In this document: one piece after another, positions 26,845-36,376 of the stretch
How the letters are laid out: each line of letters begins with the position of its first letter
Numbering within the stretch: position 1 is the first letter of the stretch
Assembly: GCF_030698125.1 (NCBI RefSeq)
Contig: NZ_JAUYNV010000004.1
Span: forward strand, 181,522 to 245,521
Direction: 5' to 3'
Length of the DNA stretch: 64,000 bases
Origin: Methyloversatilis sp.
GTDB lineage: Bacteria; Pseudomonadota; Gammaproteobacteria; Burkholderiales; Rhodocyclaceae
The notes under the pieces: generated by a model
Told to the model about the DNA's origin: nothing
What the model saw: the letters and a program-made list of their open reading frames with translations, nothing else
The model's database searches: none
Position numbers and translations under genes: made by a program

Positions 26845-28812
26845 ATGAAGGTATTCACGCCCTCTGATTACGAGTGGAAGGGCACCCGGCTTGCCCTGTT
26901 CATCGAACGTCACGGATATGGAACGCTGGATCAACTGCAGGAAGATGCAGAACGCGATCCCGCCACGTTCTGGGATCGGGTATTGCAGGACATCGGACTG
27001 GAGTGGCAGGTCCCGTATCGGCAGACGCTCGATCTTTCGGGCGGAATCATGTGGCCCGACTGGTTCGTCGGCGGCCAGCTTGATCTGTTCGACAATCTCG
27101 TCGGCAAACATGCCAGGCGAAACGGCGAAAAGGTCGCGATCCGGTGGGAAGGTGATGCGGGAGAGTGTCGCAATCTGAGCTACCGTGATCTTGCCGATGA
27201 GGTGGCCCGTGTTGCATCGGGACTGCTTGCCATCGACATGCGCGCCGGCGACCGTCTTGCAATCTACCTTCCGATGATTCCCGAAGCCGCCGTGGTCATG
27301 CTTGCTGCAGCAAGCATCGGCGTCGTATCGGTGCCGCTTTTTTCGGGTCTTTCGTCCGATGCCGTGACCAGATGTCTGGCCGATGCGGGGGCTGCGGTGC
27401 TGATCTGTGCCAACAGCTATGAACGGCGCGGCCAGCCGGTACGCATGCTCGCCGATGCGTTGAGCGCTGCGTCTCAGTGCCCGTCGATCCGCCATGTCAT
27501 CGTGGTGGAGCGAAAGTCGACGACCGGTGCTCATCAGCGTGATCAGGCGGCACCCGGCTTTGGCGTACTTGACTACGAAGCGCTGAAGTCGCTCCCCTCG
27601 CACGATGTCGGTGTGAGGAGTTTCCCACCCGACCAGACCCTGATGCTCATCTACACTTCGGGCACGGCGGGACGACCCAGAGCGGTTATCCATACCCATG
27701 CCGGATTTCCGGTCAAGGCGGCGCAAGACCTCGCGATGGCGTTTGACCTGAAGGCCGACGACACCTTGATGTGGGTGACCGATATGGGCTGGCTGATGGG
27801 GCCGTGGATGTTATTCGGCGGGCTGATGCTGGGCAGCACCATCGTATTGTGCGAAGCGCCGCCCGACCATCCCGACCCTGGGCGCCTGTGGCGCGTCGTA
27901 AAGACCCACGGGGTGACCCATCTGGGCTTTTCGCCCAGTCTTGTGCGCAGCCTGATGGGCAGTCACGACGCAGTACCTCCGCCCGGCATGCTTGATACGC
28001 TCAAGGTATTCGGATCAACCGGCGAGGCATGGAATGAAACGCCGTGGCTGTGGTTGTTCGAAACCGTCGGCAAGCGCAGGCGGCCCATCATCAACTACTC
28101 GGGCGGCACGGAAGTGGGTGGCGGAATACTGACCTGCTTTCCCGGCCTGCCCCAGGTGGCATGCGGCTTTAATGGCCCGGTGCCGGGCATGGCGGCAGAC
28201 ATTGTCGATGCGGCGGGCCGACCGGTCCGCGGAACCGTCGGTGAACTGGTCGTGCGACAGCCCTGGCCCGGCATGGCGCGCGGTTTCTGGAAGGACTACG
28301 CGCGCTACGAAGAAACGTACTGGTCGCGCCTGCCGGATTCCTGGCTGCATGGTGACTGGGCAAGCATGGACAGTGATGGTTACTGGTTCGTGCATGGACG
28401 CAGTGATGACACGATCCGCGTAGCCGGCAAGCGACTTGGTCCGATCGAATTCGAATCAGCGCTGGTATCGCATCCGCTGGTTGCCGAAGCGGTTGCAGTA
28501 GGCGTTCCTGACGCAGTGAAGGGAGAAGCCGTCGTGTGCTTCGTCCGCCTGCATGACGCCCGTACCGATTCCGATACGGGCTGGAGTGTATGGGAGTCTG
28601 AACTGTCCGATCACGTGGCACGTTTGCTGGGCAAGCCTTTTCGTCCGGCACGGATCCATGTGCTCGGCCAGATTCCGAAAATGCGCAATGGCAAGGTGTT
28701 GCGCCGGGTGCTTCGCAGTGCCTACATCGGGCGGCCGATCGGCGACCTTTCATGCATGGAAGATCCGCGCTCCATTGACGAAGTGCTCAGCTTGCGCAAC
28801 GCGTGGGCTTGA
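26845..28812 (+). CDS. AMP-forming acyl-CoA synthetase (acetyl-/acetoacetyl-CoA synthetase-like)
   Basis: 655 residues, ANL superfamily. The P-loop-like motif is YTSGTAGRPR, the adenylate motif YSGGTEVGGG, the hinge region HGRSDDTIRVAGKRLGPIE, and the catalytic C-terminal lysine is in MRNGKVLRR. The N-terminal FWDRVLQDIGLEW and MWPDWFVGG stretches match the acetyl-/propionyl-/acetoacetyl-CoA synthetase branch. In this setting acetoacetate is the likely substrate (second activation route), but acetate or propionate fits equally well by sequence. No signal peptide. A thiolase gene follows after 142 bp. Confidence 0.85.
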   Translation: MKVFTPSDYEWKGTRLALFIERHGYGTLDQLQEDAERDPATFWDRVLQDIGLEWQVPYRQTLDLSGGIMWPDWFVGGQLDLFDNLVGKHARRNGEKVAIRWEGDAGECRNLSYRDLADEVARVASGLLAIDMRAGDRLAIYLPMIPEAAVVMLAAASIGVVSVPLFSGLSSDAVTRCLADAGAAVLICANSYERRGQPVRMLADALSAASQCPSIRHVIVVERKSTTGAHQRDQAAPGFGVLDYEALKSLPSHDVGVRSFPPDQTLMLIYTSGTAGRPRAVIHTHAGFPVKAAQDLAMAFDLKADDTLMWVTDMGWLMGPWMLFGGLMLGSTIVLCEAPPDHPDPGRLWRVVKTHGVTHLGFSPSLVRSLMGSHDAVPPPGMLDTLKVFGSTGEAWNETPWLWLFETVGKRRRPIINYSGGTEVGGGILTCFPGLPQVACGFNGPVPGMAADIVDAAGRPVRGTVGELVVRQPWPGMARGFWKDYARYEETYWSRLPDSWLHGDWASMDSDGYWFVHGRSDDTIRVAGKRLGPIEFESALVSHPLVAEAVAVGVPDAVKGEAVVCFVRLHDARTDSDTGWSVWESELSDHVARLLGKPFRPARIHVLGQIPKMRNGKVLRRVLRSAYIGRPIGDLSCMEDPRSIDEVLSLRNAWA

Positions 28813-28954
28813 CTGTCCGAATCGGGTGCGTCCTAATATTGAACACATGAAAACGTCGCACATCGCTGTGATCGACGTGGGCGAAATCCTGTCGGTGACA
28901 TGGATTTTCAGTCCCCGCCACGTGGTTTTGGCGTAACCCATTCAGGAGCGTGAA

Positions 28955-30163
28955 TTGAAGTCAGCCCAGGATCCCGTTGTCATCGTTGCGGCCCGTCGTA
29001 CGCCACTTGGCGGCTTCCAGGGTGAATTGTCGTCGCTCTCGGCCCCGCAACTGGGTTCGACCGCACTTGCTGCGGCGGTGCAGCAAGCGGGTGTCCAGGT
29101 GTCAGAGATCGATGAAGCCTACATGGGCTGCGTACTGCCAGCGGGGCTTGGCCAAGCACCCGCCCGGCAGGCGGCCCTTGGGGCTGGGCTCCCTTATTCC
29201 TGCGCTTGCACAACGGTCAGCAAGGTGTGCGGATCGGGCATGAAAGCGGTCATGCTTGCACACGATTCAATCGTCGCCGGCTCCGCAGGCATCGTTGCGG
29301 CGGGTGGCATGGAATCGATGAGCAATGCGCCTTACCTCCTGGCGCGTGCGCGCGGTGGCTACCGGCTAGGCCACGATCGGGTCATCGACCACATGTTTCT
29401 GGACGGCCTTGAAGACGCATACAACGACCGTGGTTCGTTGATGGGCGTCTTCGCCGAGCAATGCGCCGAGGAATACGGTTTTTCGCGCGAGGACCAGGAT
29501 GCGTGGGCGCTGCGCTCGCTGACGCGCTCGCGCGACGCCGCTGCAGCCGGCGCCTTTGACTGGGAAATCGCGCCGGTCACGGTTGCCGGCAAAGGCCGCA
29601 GCGCTCCGGCTACGGTCGTCACGCGCGATGAGCAGCCGCAGTCGGCCAGACCGGAAAAGATCCCTGCGCTCAAACCCGCGTTCAAAGCGGATGGAACGGT
29701 CACGGCCGCGAATTCGAGTTCGATCTCCGATGGTGCGGCCGCCGTGCTGATGATGCGAGCTTCACGGGCGTCCGCGCTGGGTTTGACGCCGCTTGCCAGT
29801 ATCGTTGCCCATGCGTCCTACGCGGGCGAACCGCGGCGTTTCCCGATGGCTCCCGCGTTTTCGATCCGCCGTGCGGTCGAACGCAGCGGCTGGAGGCTGG
29901 CCGATGTCGATCTGTTTGAGATCAACGAGGCATTTGCAGTGGTGACGCTCGCCGCAATTCGTGATCTCGGTCTGGACGCGGATCAGGTGAACCCCCACGG
30001 TGGAGCCTGTGCGATGGGGCATCCGATCGGGGCAACCGGTGCGCGCTTGATCGTGACACTTCTTGGTGCACTGCGCCGTGCAGGCGGCCGTCGCGGTGTG
30101 GCAAGCTTGTGTATCGGCGGAGGCGAAGCCACGGCAGTGGCGCTTGAGTTGTGGCAGGAGTAA
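28955..30163 (+). CDS. Acetyl-CoA acetyltransferase (thiolase)
   Basis: 402 residues. The acylated cysteine is in VSKVCGSGMKAV, then NEAFA, GGACAMGHPIGATGA (active-site His) and a C-terminal CIGGGEATA with the second catalytic cysteine, so all catalytic residues are present. It would split acetoacetyl-CoA into two acetyl-CoA, finishing acetone oxidation to central metabolism. The start is TTG 28955 with AGGAG 6 nt before it; GTG 28950 runs into a stop. Unlike a typical AtoB it has some unusual substitutions (LPYSCACTTVSK), so a broader 3-ketoacyl range is possible. Confidence 0.9.
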   Translation: MKSAQDPVVIVAARRTPLGGFQGELSSLSAPQLGSTALAAAVQQAGVQVSEIDEAYMGCVLPAGLGQAPARQAALGAGLPYSCACTTVSKVCGSGMKAVMLAHDSIVAGSAGIVAAGGMESMSNAPYLLARARGGYRLGHDRVIDHMFLDGLEDAYNDRGSLMGVFAEQCAEEYGFSREDQDAWALRSLTRSRDAAAAGAFDWEIAPVTVAGKGRSAPATVVTRDEQPQSARPEKIPALKPAFKADGTVTAANSSSISDGAAAVLMMRASRASALGLTPLASIVAHASYAGEPRRFPMAPAFSIRRAVERSGWRLADVDLFEINEAFAVVTLAAIRDLGLDADQVNPHGGACAMGHPIGATGARLIVTLLGALRRAGGRRGVASLCIGGGEATAVALELWQE

Positions 30164-30342
30164 GCTTCACGTAAGTTTCGGATCCACCAGTGATTTATCG
30201 TCCGCCAGGGCGTTAACGGTAGCTACGGTATTTCCGGCGAATTTTTTTCGTCGGCGCAGAAGATTAAAATTCAGCCCGCGAGACGGTGTGCCTCGAAGTA
30301 CATCGCTACGCAGGTCCTGGAGGAGTCGGACCCTGTGCTTCG

Positions 30343-30355
30343 CAACACGATGTTG
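30343..30355. promoter_or_regulatory. Inverted repeat before the sigma-54 activator gene
   Basis: CAACA-CGA-TGTTG (30343-30355), about 50 bp before the start codon, with a GTCGGAC word at 30325-30331. It resembles the 17-bp palindrome before acxA (ATGTTGCG/CGCAACAT). This could be an autoregulatory site. Confidence 0.35.
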
Positions 30356-30402
30356 TGGTGTATCGGTCATCTGTCTGCCTCCGTGCAAAAAAGGAGGTGG
30401 CC

Positions 30403-32457
30403 ATGGATGTAAGGGACGACGATCAAAGCCAGATGTTTTCCCGCCCCGAGCGTGACCGGGACGTGATGAAACACTGGGAGCGAGTGCTCAACGGTGAAGA
30501 GTGCAGTTCCGATGCGCTGCGCCGACTGATCGACGATTCCTGGCGCCGTTGTCTGAACGCGCACGTTGATCCCAGCAAGTACCAGGCCCCGCCGCCCTTG
30601 AGCGAAAACTCGCTCTATTCCCTGCAGCAAAAGCACGGTGATCTGCTCAGCGCCAGCACGCCCGTCATGGCGATGGCGCGTGACTTTCTCGCCGAAACCG
30701 GCACCATCATGGTGCTCACCGATCACAGCGGCACCATCCTCAGCCTCGAAGGCGACCATGCAACGCGCGAAGAGGGCGAAAGCATGAACATGACGCCCGG
30801 CGCCAGCTGGAGCGAAACCGCCTGTGGCACGAACGCAATCGGCACCGCGATCGCAGTACGTCATCCGGTGCAGATCCACTCCGCTGAGCATTATTGCGCC
30901 GGCATCAAGCGCTGGACCTGTTCGTCCACCGTCATCCTTGATCCCTACGACAGTTCAGTACTGGGCGCGATCGACGTGTCCGGACTGCACCAGACCTACA
31001 ACCGTCACAGCCTCGCGCTGGTGGTGGCGACAGCCAGCAAGATCGAGGGGCGTCTGGCCAAGCATGAAATGGGTATCCGGTTCCGGTTGCTTGAGCGGTG
31101 CATGCACCGATTGACGCATTCCAGTAGCGACGGCGTCGTGGTGTTCGATCGCCGCGGCAATCCGGTCAAGACCAACGAGCGGGCAGAAGAAGCGCTCAAC
31201 CAACTCGCGGTTGGCCGTATCGGCTCGCGCAGGCTCGATATCGCTTCGATCTCGCTCGGCCATGCCACCGACGACGGCCTTCCGGCCGGTTTGCAAGGCT
31301 GGATTGCACCCGAATGGCTGGAGCCCGTGTTCGACAACGGGCAGCGCATCGGTACGTTGTTGACCATCCCGATCTTCCGGCCTCGCGCGGCGCATAGCGG
31401 CGCAGCGACCCTGGTGGCAGAGAGCGCGGCACCGGAGCCCAGCAAACTTGACTGCGTTGTTGGCAAGGATCCGGCGCTGCTCGAATCTGTCGAGCGTGCG
31501 CGTCAGTTGTCGAAGTCGAATGTTCCGGTGCTGCTGCTGGGCGAAACCGGTGTCGGCAAAGAGGTGTTTGCCAAAGGCATACATGATTGCGGCAGCGCAA
31601 AGTCGGCGCCGTTCGTCGTCGTTAATTGTGGCGGCCTGTCACGCGAGTTGCTGGCGACAGAATTGTTCGGCTATGCGGAAGGCTCTTTCACAGGCGCACG
31701 GCGCGGCGGCATGATGGGCAAGATCGAAGCGGCCAACGGCGGCACGCTGTTTCTGGACGAATTGGGCGAAATGCCGCTTGACATGCAGCCGCACCTGCTG
31801 CGCGTCCTCGAAGAGGGCGAAATTTACCGGCTCGGCGAGAACGCGCCGCGCAAGGTCAAGTTCCGGCTGATCACCGCGACCAACCGCGACTTGCGCAAGG
31901 AAGTGACGGACGGTCGCTTCCGCATGGATCTGTATTACCGCGTCGCCGTGACCAGCATCCGCATCCCGCCGCTGCGCGACCGTCTGAGCGACATTCCGGA
32001 GTTGTCCCGTGCGCTGCTCGAAAAACTCGCGCTGCACCACGGTGTGCCGGCACCACAACTGAGTTCGGCTGACGTCGGTGACCTGTCGTCGTACTCGTGG
32101 CCTGGCAATGTGCGTGAATTGCGCAATGTGCTGGAATCGATGCTGCTGACCGGAGAACGGCCGCGCGCGCTCATCCACACCGATGAGCCGCAGGTCCGCG
32201 GTATTCGTCCGTTTGACGCGCCGATGCACGGCGGAGAACAGAACATGTTCGGCATCGGCGAAGTGCGAGACAGCCGGCGCCTTGAAGAGGCCGAGCGCGA
32301 AGCCATTCTCAGTGCGATTGACGGCAGTCACGGAAACATGGCGCTGGCAGCCCGTTCGCTCGGTATCGCCAAGAGCACGCTCTATCTGAAACTGAAGAAG
32401 TTCGGGCTGGATGCGCTGGTTGAACGGGCTCGCGAGGTTCACGCCAAAGGCCATTGA
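30403..32457 (+). CDS. Sigma-54-dependent activator, AcoR/AcxR type
   Basis: 684 residues. The N-terminal part (to about 230) is the AcoR-like sensor with a GAF domain (WRRC, WSETACGTNAIGTA). A central AAA+ domain follows with Walker A GETGVGKE, the sigma-54 contact loop as GSFTGA and Walker B GGTLFLDELGE, and then a C-terminal Fis-type HTH (NMALAARSLGIAKSTLYLKLKK). The GAFTGA loop has Ser for Ala at its second position, keeping F and T. ATG 30403 has AAGGAGG before it. It is the obvious activator of the -24/-12 promoters at 14903, 10650 and 8350. The inducer (acetone, acetoin-like or acetoacetate) is not determinable. Confidence 0.92.
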   Translation: MDVRDDDQSQMFSRPERDRDVMKHWERVLNGEECSSDALRRLIDDSWRRCLNAHVDPSKYQAPPPLSENSLYSLQQKHGDLLSASTPVMAMARDFLAETGTIMVLTDHSGTILSLEGDHATREEGESMNMTPGASWSETACGTNAIGTAIAVRHPVQIHSAEHYCAGIKRWTCSSTVILDPYDSSVLGAIDVSGLHQTYNRHSLALVVATASKIEGRLAKHEMGIRFRLLERCMHRLTHSSSDGVVVFDRRGNPVKTNERAEEALNQLAVGRIGSRRLDIASISLGHATDDGLPAGLQGWIAPEWLEPVFDNGQRIGTLLTIPIFRPRAAHSGAATLVAESAAPEPSKLDCVVGKDPALLESVERARQLSKSNVPVLLLGETGVGKEVFAKGIHDCGSAKSAPFVVVNCGGLSRELLATELFGYAEGSFTGARRGGMMGKIEAANGGTLFLDELGEMPLDMQPHLLRVLEEGEIYRLGENAPRKVKFRLITATNRDLRKEVTDGRFRMDLYYRVAVTSIRIPPLRDRLSDIPELSRALLEKLALHHGVPAPQLSSADVGDLSSYSWPGNVRELRNVLESMLLTGERPRALIHTDEPQVRGIRPFDAPMHGGEQNMFGIGEVRDSRRLEEAEREAILSAIDGSHGNMALAARSLGIAKSTLYLKLKKFGLDALVERAREVHAKGH

Positions 32458-32468
32458 TTCAAAGCAAT

Positions 32469-32509
32469 AAAAAAAGGGGGGGCCGGCTTTTGTCGGCCTC
32501 CCTTTTTTT
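32469..32509. terminator. Rho-independent terminator after the activator gene (bidirectional)
   Basis: An A-run, an 11-bp GC-rich stem GGGGGGCCGGC / GTCGGCCTCCC with a TTTT loop, and a run of seven T. The symmetric A and T tracts let it work in both directions. Confidence 0.92.
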
Positions 32510-32526
32510 GCCTCAAGGGCTTTACA

Positions 32527-32709
32527 TCACCTTGACAGCCCGGCCGATGAAAAGGATGGGGCCGGTCGGACGACCGATAGGCGACCCTGTTCCGGTTCCA
32601 GCGTGATTTCGAACAGCCGGTTGTTTTCGAGCGGCGGCAGCTTGTCCGGTTTCACATCCGTGCGGCGAGGACCGGCGTCGAAGTCAAATGCGTCCGTCAG
32701 TGAGTTCAT
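32527..32709 (-). CDS. Possible small hypothetical protein
   Basis: A 60-residue frame from ATG 32709 (MNSLTDAFDFDAGPRRTDVK start, then LPPLENNRLFEITLEPEQGR). It is acidic to neutral, with no membrane segment and no family I recognise. There is no good Shine-Dalgarno, but the amino-acid composition looks more natural than in the overlapping frames, and it ends just before the bidirectional terminator. Could be a real small cytoplasmic protein or chance. Confidence 0.35.
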   Translation of the reverse strand: MNSLTDAFDFDAGPRRTDVKPDKLPPLENNRLFEITLEPEQGRLSVVRPAPSFSSAGLSR

Positions 32710-33122
32710 CAAGTCGTCCGGAAGACGAGGCGAACGCGCCCAACTATGTCTGCAAGCTCGCCGATCGTGCTCGCGCACGGTTTGTCTGCCGGATACCCGA
32801 AACCTCGCAGGTTGGATGCAGCACAACGCGGCTGACGCGTGCACGTGAAATGTTGCAATGCGAAAAAGCACTTGCAAACATACGCGAGCGTCTGTAAAGT
32901 CCGCACCTCAGTGCAGAGCGGCCGATTTCCGATCGGCTTCCGGGTGATTCCGGTGCGTGCACAGCAAGTTATCGTCCCTGGCCTGTCTTTTTCTCCCGCC
33001 TGTTTGGTCATGCGTGGTTGATCGGTTAGTGCCGATAGATCGTCGGGATTTCTCCCGACCAACCCGCTCCCTCCGTTCTGCCTCACGCAGCACGGACGGT
33101 GGCCATCGTGTGGAAAAAACTC
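32710..33122. other. Intergenic stretch and probable long leader of the helicase gene
   Basis: About 410 bp with no supported gene. It is pyrimidine-rich towards the helicase start. Long leaders are usual for cold-inducible DEAD-box helicase genes, so an RNA thermosensor-type leader is possible, but no decisive fold is seen by eye. Confidence 0.4.
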
Positions 33123-34418
33123 ATGGAATTCTCAGAACTCGGTCTCAACGAAAACCTTCTTGGCGCAATCGTCGAGGCCGGCTACCCCAATCCTACGGAC
33201 GTCCAGCAAATGGCAGTGCCTGCTGCGCTGGCTGGTCGTGACCTGATGGTGTCTTCGCAAACCGGCTCCGGCAAGACCGCTGCATTCATGTGGCCGGCGC
33301 TGAATCGCCTGATGCAGGAATCGCCGGTCAAGGCGCGCGGTCCCCGTGTGCTGGTGCTGACCCCGACGCGCGAACTGGCGATCCAGGTCACCGAAGCCTG
33401 CCGCAAGTACGGCAAGGGCATGCGCTACGCCAAGGCGGTCAGCGTGGTTGGCGGTACATCCTATGTCATGCAGAACAAGCTGCTGGCCCAGCCGTACGAA
33501 GTGCTGGTTGCCACGCCCGGTCGCCTGATCGACCAGATGGACAGTGGCCGCATCGATTTCGGCCGCCTTGAAATGCTGGTGCTTGACGAAGCCGACCGCA
33601 TGCTCGACATGGGTTTCATCGAAGACATCGAAGCCATCGTTGACCGCCTGCCGCAGAATCGCCAGACGCTGCTGTTCTCGGCGACTTTCGAACCGCGTGT
33701 CTGCCGTCTGGCCGAGCGCCTGACGCGTGACGCACAGCGCATCGAGATCGTGGCTACCGCAGCCCAGCACGAAAAGATCGAACAGCGCCTGCTGTTCGCC
33801 GATGGCATGGGCCACAAGCAGCGTCTGCTCGACCACCTGCTGCGCGGTGAAGACGTCGAACAAGCCATCGTGTTCACGGCAACCAAGCGCGATGCCGACC
33901 AGATCGCAGAAACGCTGGGCGAAAACGGGTTCCTCGCAGCTGCGCTGCATGGCGACATGCATCAGGGCGAACGCAACCGTACGCTGGGTCATCTGCGCCG
34001 CGGTGCGCTGCGTGTGCTGGTTGCGACCGACGTTGCCGCGCGCGGCATCGACGTGGCTGGTATCAGCCACGTGATCAATTTCGATCTGCCGAAGTCGGCG
34101 GAAGATTATGTGCACCGTATCGGCCGCACGGGTCGTGCCGGCCGCAGCGGCATCGCGGTCAGCCTGGCCTCCGGTGACGACGTGCGCCGCGTGAAGACGA
34201 TCGAGCGCTTCATCCGCCACGTGATTCCGGTGCATACCATTCCGGGTCTGGAGCCGCGCGTGCAACCGCGCAGCACGGCACCGCGCAGTGCTCGTCCTGG
34301 TGGTTCGGCCCGTCCGGGCGGCTGGGGTGCCAAGCCGGGCGGCGCACCGCGCCGCGAAGGTGGTTATCGTGGCAACGCAGGCGGTGGCCGCACAGACCGG
34401 GCACGCCGCCCGGACTGA
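33123..34418 (+). CDS. DEAD-box ATP-dependent RNA helicase (RhlE-like)
   Basis: 431 residues. Q motif near the start (NPTDVQQMAVP), motif I SQTGSGKTAA, Ia PTREL, II DEAD (VLDEADRML), III SAT and VI HRIGRTGRAG, then a basic Gly/Arg/Pro tail of about 65 residues typical of RhlE proteins that bind RNA. It unwinds RNA duplexes in ribosome assembly or mRNA decay. ATG 33123 (MEFSELGL) is the natural family start; an upstream GTG at 33099 is possible. A strong terminator follows. Confidence 0.93.
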   Translation: MEFSELGLNENLLGAIVEAGYPNPTDVQQMAVPAALAGRDLMVSSQTGSGKTAAFMWPALNRLMQESPVKARGPRVLVLTPTRELAIQVTEACRKYGKGMRYAKAVSVVGGTSYVMQNKLLAQPYEVLVATPGRLIDQMDSGRIDFGRLEMLVLDEADRMLDMGFIEDIEAIVDRLPQNRQTLLFSATFEPRVCRLAERLTRDAQRIEIVATAAQHEKIEQRLLFADGMGHKQRLLDHLLRGEDVEQAIVFTATKRDADQIAETLGENGFLAAALHGDMHQGERNRTLGHLRRGALRVLVATDVAARGIDVAGISHVINFDLPKSAEDYVHRIGRTGRAGRSGIAVSLASGDDVRRVKTIERFIRHVIPVHTIPGLEPRVQPRSTAPRSARPGGSARPGGWGAKPGGAPRREGGYRGNAGGGRTDRARRPD

Positions 34419-34440
34419 TCGCTGAAGCAGCCTGACACGG

Positions 34441-34479
34441 GCGAAGGGGCATCGGGGAACCGGTGCCCCTTCGCTTTTT
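34441..34479 (+). terminator. Rho-independent terminator after the helicase gene
   Basis: GCGAAGGGGCA with inner CGG pairs with CCG and TGCCCCTTCGC, followed by five T. It separates the helicase gene from purE. Confidence 0.92.
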
Positions 34480-34550
34480 CATTTATTGCCGTACAGGTGT
34501 AAAGTTCGCACCTTTTTCCGGGCGGCGCGGGCTGCCGGAGGACCTTGACG

Positions 34551-35057
34551 ATGAGTGCTTCTGAAGCAGCGCGAGCGCCCCGGGTTGGCGTGGTGATGGG
34601 GTCGAATTCCGACTGGGACACACTGCGCGCCGCAACAGCGCTGCTCGAGCAGTTTGGCGTGCCTTTCGAAGCACGCGTCGTGTCGGCGCATCGCACGCCG
34701 GACCTGCTGTTTACGTATGCCGAAGAAGCGCGCGCGCGCGGTCTGCGCGCCATCATCGCCGGGGCCGGCGGCGCGGCGCATCTGCCGGGCATGCTGGCGG
34801 CGAAGACCACTGTGCCGGTGCTGGGTGTGCCGGTGCAGTCGAAGGCACTCAACGGCATGGATTCGCTGCTGTCCATCGTACAGATGCCCAAGGGTGTGCC
34901 GGTCGCGACCTTCGCCATCGGCGAAGCGGGCGCGGCCAATGCGGCGCTGATTGCGATTGCTTTGCTGGCGGGCGAAGATGCAGCGCTCGCCCGTGCGCTT
35001 GATGCCTTCCGCGCGCGGCAGACCCAGACCGTGCTCGACATGAAACTGGATGGCTGA
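34551..35057 (+). CDS. purE: 5-(carboxyamino)imidazole ribonucleotide mutase
   Basis: 168 residues, class I Pur[15 protein letters not shown] binds the phosphate, SAHRTPD carries the catalytic histidine, and [11 protein letters not shown] is the second conserved loop. It converts N5-CAIR to CAIR in purine synthesis. ATG 34551 has CCGGAGGA at proper distance; an in-frame TTG 6 bp upstream is less likely. purK follows. Confidence 0.95.
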   Translation: MSASEAARAPRVGVVMGSNSDWDTLRAATALLEQFGVPFEARVVSAHRTPDLLFTYAEEARARGLRAIIAGAGGAAHLPGMLAAKTTVPVLGVPVQSKALNGMDSLLSIVQMPKGVPVATFAIGEAGAANAALIAIALLAGEDAALARALDAFRARQTQTVLDMKLDG

Positions 35058-35168
35058 CAACGAGCTTCGATGCCGCCGGCCGTCATCGGCGAGTCGTGTT
35101 GCAGGTGTCGGGCGGGTTCTGTCTGTGCAGGTTCTTTTGTTCATTGAATTTCATTCCTCTTCGGGTAA

Positions 35169-35193
35169 TGCATCGCCGCATACAGGCGATGCA
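35169..35193 (+). other. Stem-loop between purE and purK
   Basis: TGCATCGCC-GCATACA-GGCGATGCA, a perfect 9-bp stem about 30 bp before the purK start, no T-run. It could affect purK translation or be a processing site. Confidence 0.4.
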
Positions 35194-35225
35194 CGTCCGA
35201 AGCGCTTTCATCGGAGTCGCAACAC

Positions 35226-36371
35226 ATGATTCTTCCTCCCGCGACACTGGGCATGCTGGGAGGCGGTCAGCTCGGCCGCTTTTTCGTGCTGGCCGCCCAT
35301 GAAATGGGTTATCGCGTGGTCGTGCTCGACCCCGACCGCAACAGTCCGGCCGGACGGGCGGCCGATGAACACCTGTGTGCCGCCTACGACGATGCGGATG
35401 CGCTGGAGCGACTGGCGCAAGGCTGTGCGGCGGTGACCACCGAATTCGAGAACGTGCCGGCCGACACGCTTGACCATCTCGCCAAGTTCATCCCGACCCG
35501 CCCGAACGCCGAATGCGTTGCCGTGGCGCAGAATCGCATCGCCGAAAAAACCTTCCTGTCCGACCGCGGGTTCGCGGTCGGACCGTTCGCCACGGTCACC
35601 AGCGCCGTGCAGATCGAGTCCGTTGACCCAGCGCTGTTCCCGGCGGTGCTGAAGGTGGCGCGCTTCGGTTATGACGGCAAGGGCCAGGCGCGGGTCGCCA
35701 ACGTGGCGGAAGCCAAGGCTGCGTTCGAAAGCTTCCGCGGCGAAGCCTGCGTCCTGGAAAAGATGCTGACGCTTGACATGGAAGTGTCGTGCGTGCTGGC
35801 GCGCGATGCGGCCGGCCGCGTCGAGCCTTTCCCGATCGCAGAGAACAGCCATCGCAACGGCATCCTTGATGTGAGCATCGCGCCGGCACGCATCAGTGGT
35901 GCGCTGGCCGCCGAAGCAACTGAAATGGCGGCCGGCATCGCCGCCGAACTGGGTTACGTCGGCGTGCTCGGCGTCGAATTCTTCATTTCGGAAGGCCGTC
36001 TTCTGGTCAATGAAATGGCGCCGCGACCGCACAACAGCGGTCACTACACGATCGATGCGTGCGTCACCAGCCAGTTCGAGCAGCAGGTGCGCATCCTGTG
36101 CGGCCTGCCACTGGGCGACGCGCGACAGCATTCGCGCGCGGTGATGGTGAATCTGCTGGGCGACCTGTGGTACGAGCGTGATGCGCACCATGCGCACGAG
36201 CCCGAATGGTCGCGCCTGCTGCGCGTCCCCGGGTTGAAGCTGCATCTGTATCGCAAGCACCACGCGCGCCATGGCCGCAAGATGGGGCACTTCACGGTGC
36301 TGGGTGAGCATGGCGAGCCGGTCATCGATCTGGCGATGAATGCCCGCCAGGCGCTTGGCATCGAAGACTGA
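35226..36371 (+). CDS. purK: 5-(carboxyamino)imidazole ribonucleotide synthase
   Basis: 381 residues, an ATP-grasp enzyme. LGMLGGGQLGRF is the N-terminal glycine motif, and KVARFGYDGKGQARV and EMAPRPHNSGHYT belong to the ATP-grasp core. It makes N5-CAIR from AIR, bicarbonate and ATP, the substrate of PurE. It lies 168 bp after purE, an unusually wide gap for this pair, with a stem-loop between. Confidence 0.95.
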   Translation: MILPPATLGMLGGGQLGRFFVLAAHEMGYRVVVLDPDRNSPAGRAADEHLCAAYDDADALERLAQGCAAVTTEFENVPADTLDHLAKFIPTRPNAECVAVAQNRIAEKTFLSDRGFAVGPFATVTSAVQIESVDPALFPAVLKVARFGYDGKGQARVANVAEAKAAFESFRGEACVLEKMLTLDMEVSCVLARDAAGRVEPFPIAENSHRNGILDVSIAPARISGALAAEATEMAAGIAAELGYVGVLGVEFFISEGRLLVNEMAPRPHNSGHYTIDACVTSQFEQQVRILCGLPLGDARQHSRAVMVNLLGDLWYERDAHHAHEPEWSRLLRVPGLKLHLYRKHHARHGRKMGHFTVLGEHGEPVIDLAMNARQALGIED

Positions 36372-36376
36372 GCATC

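Noticed and set aside
28847..28936. 29-codon ATG frame between the acyl-CoA synthetase and thiolase genes
   Set aside because: No Shine-Dalgarno and too short to judge; the start resembles a kinase N-terminus but nothing follows.
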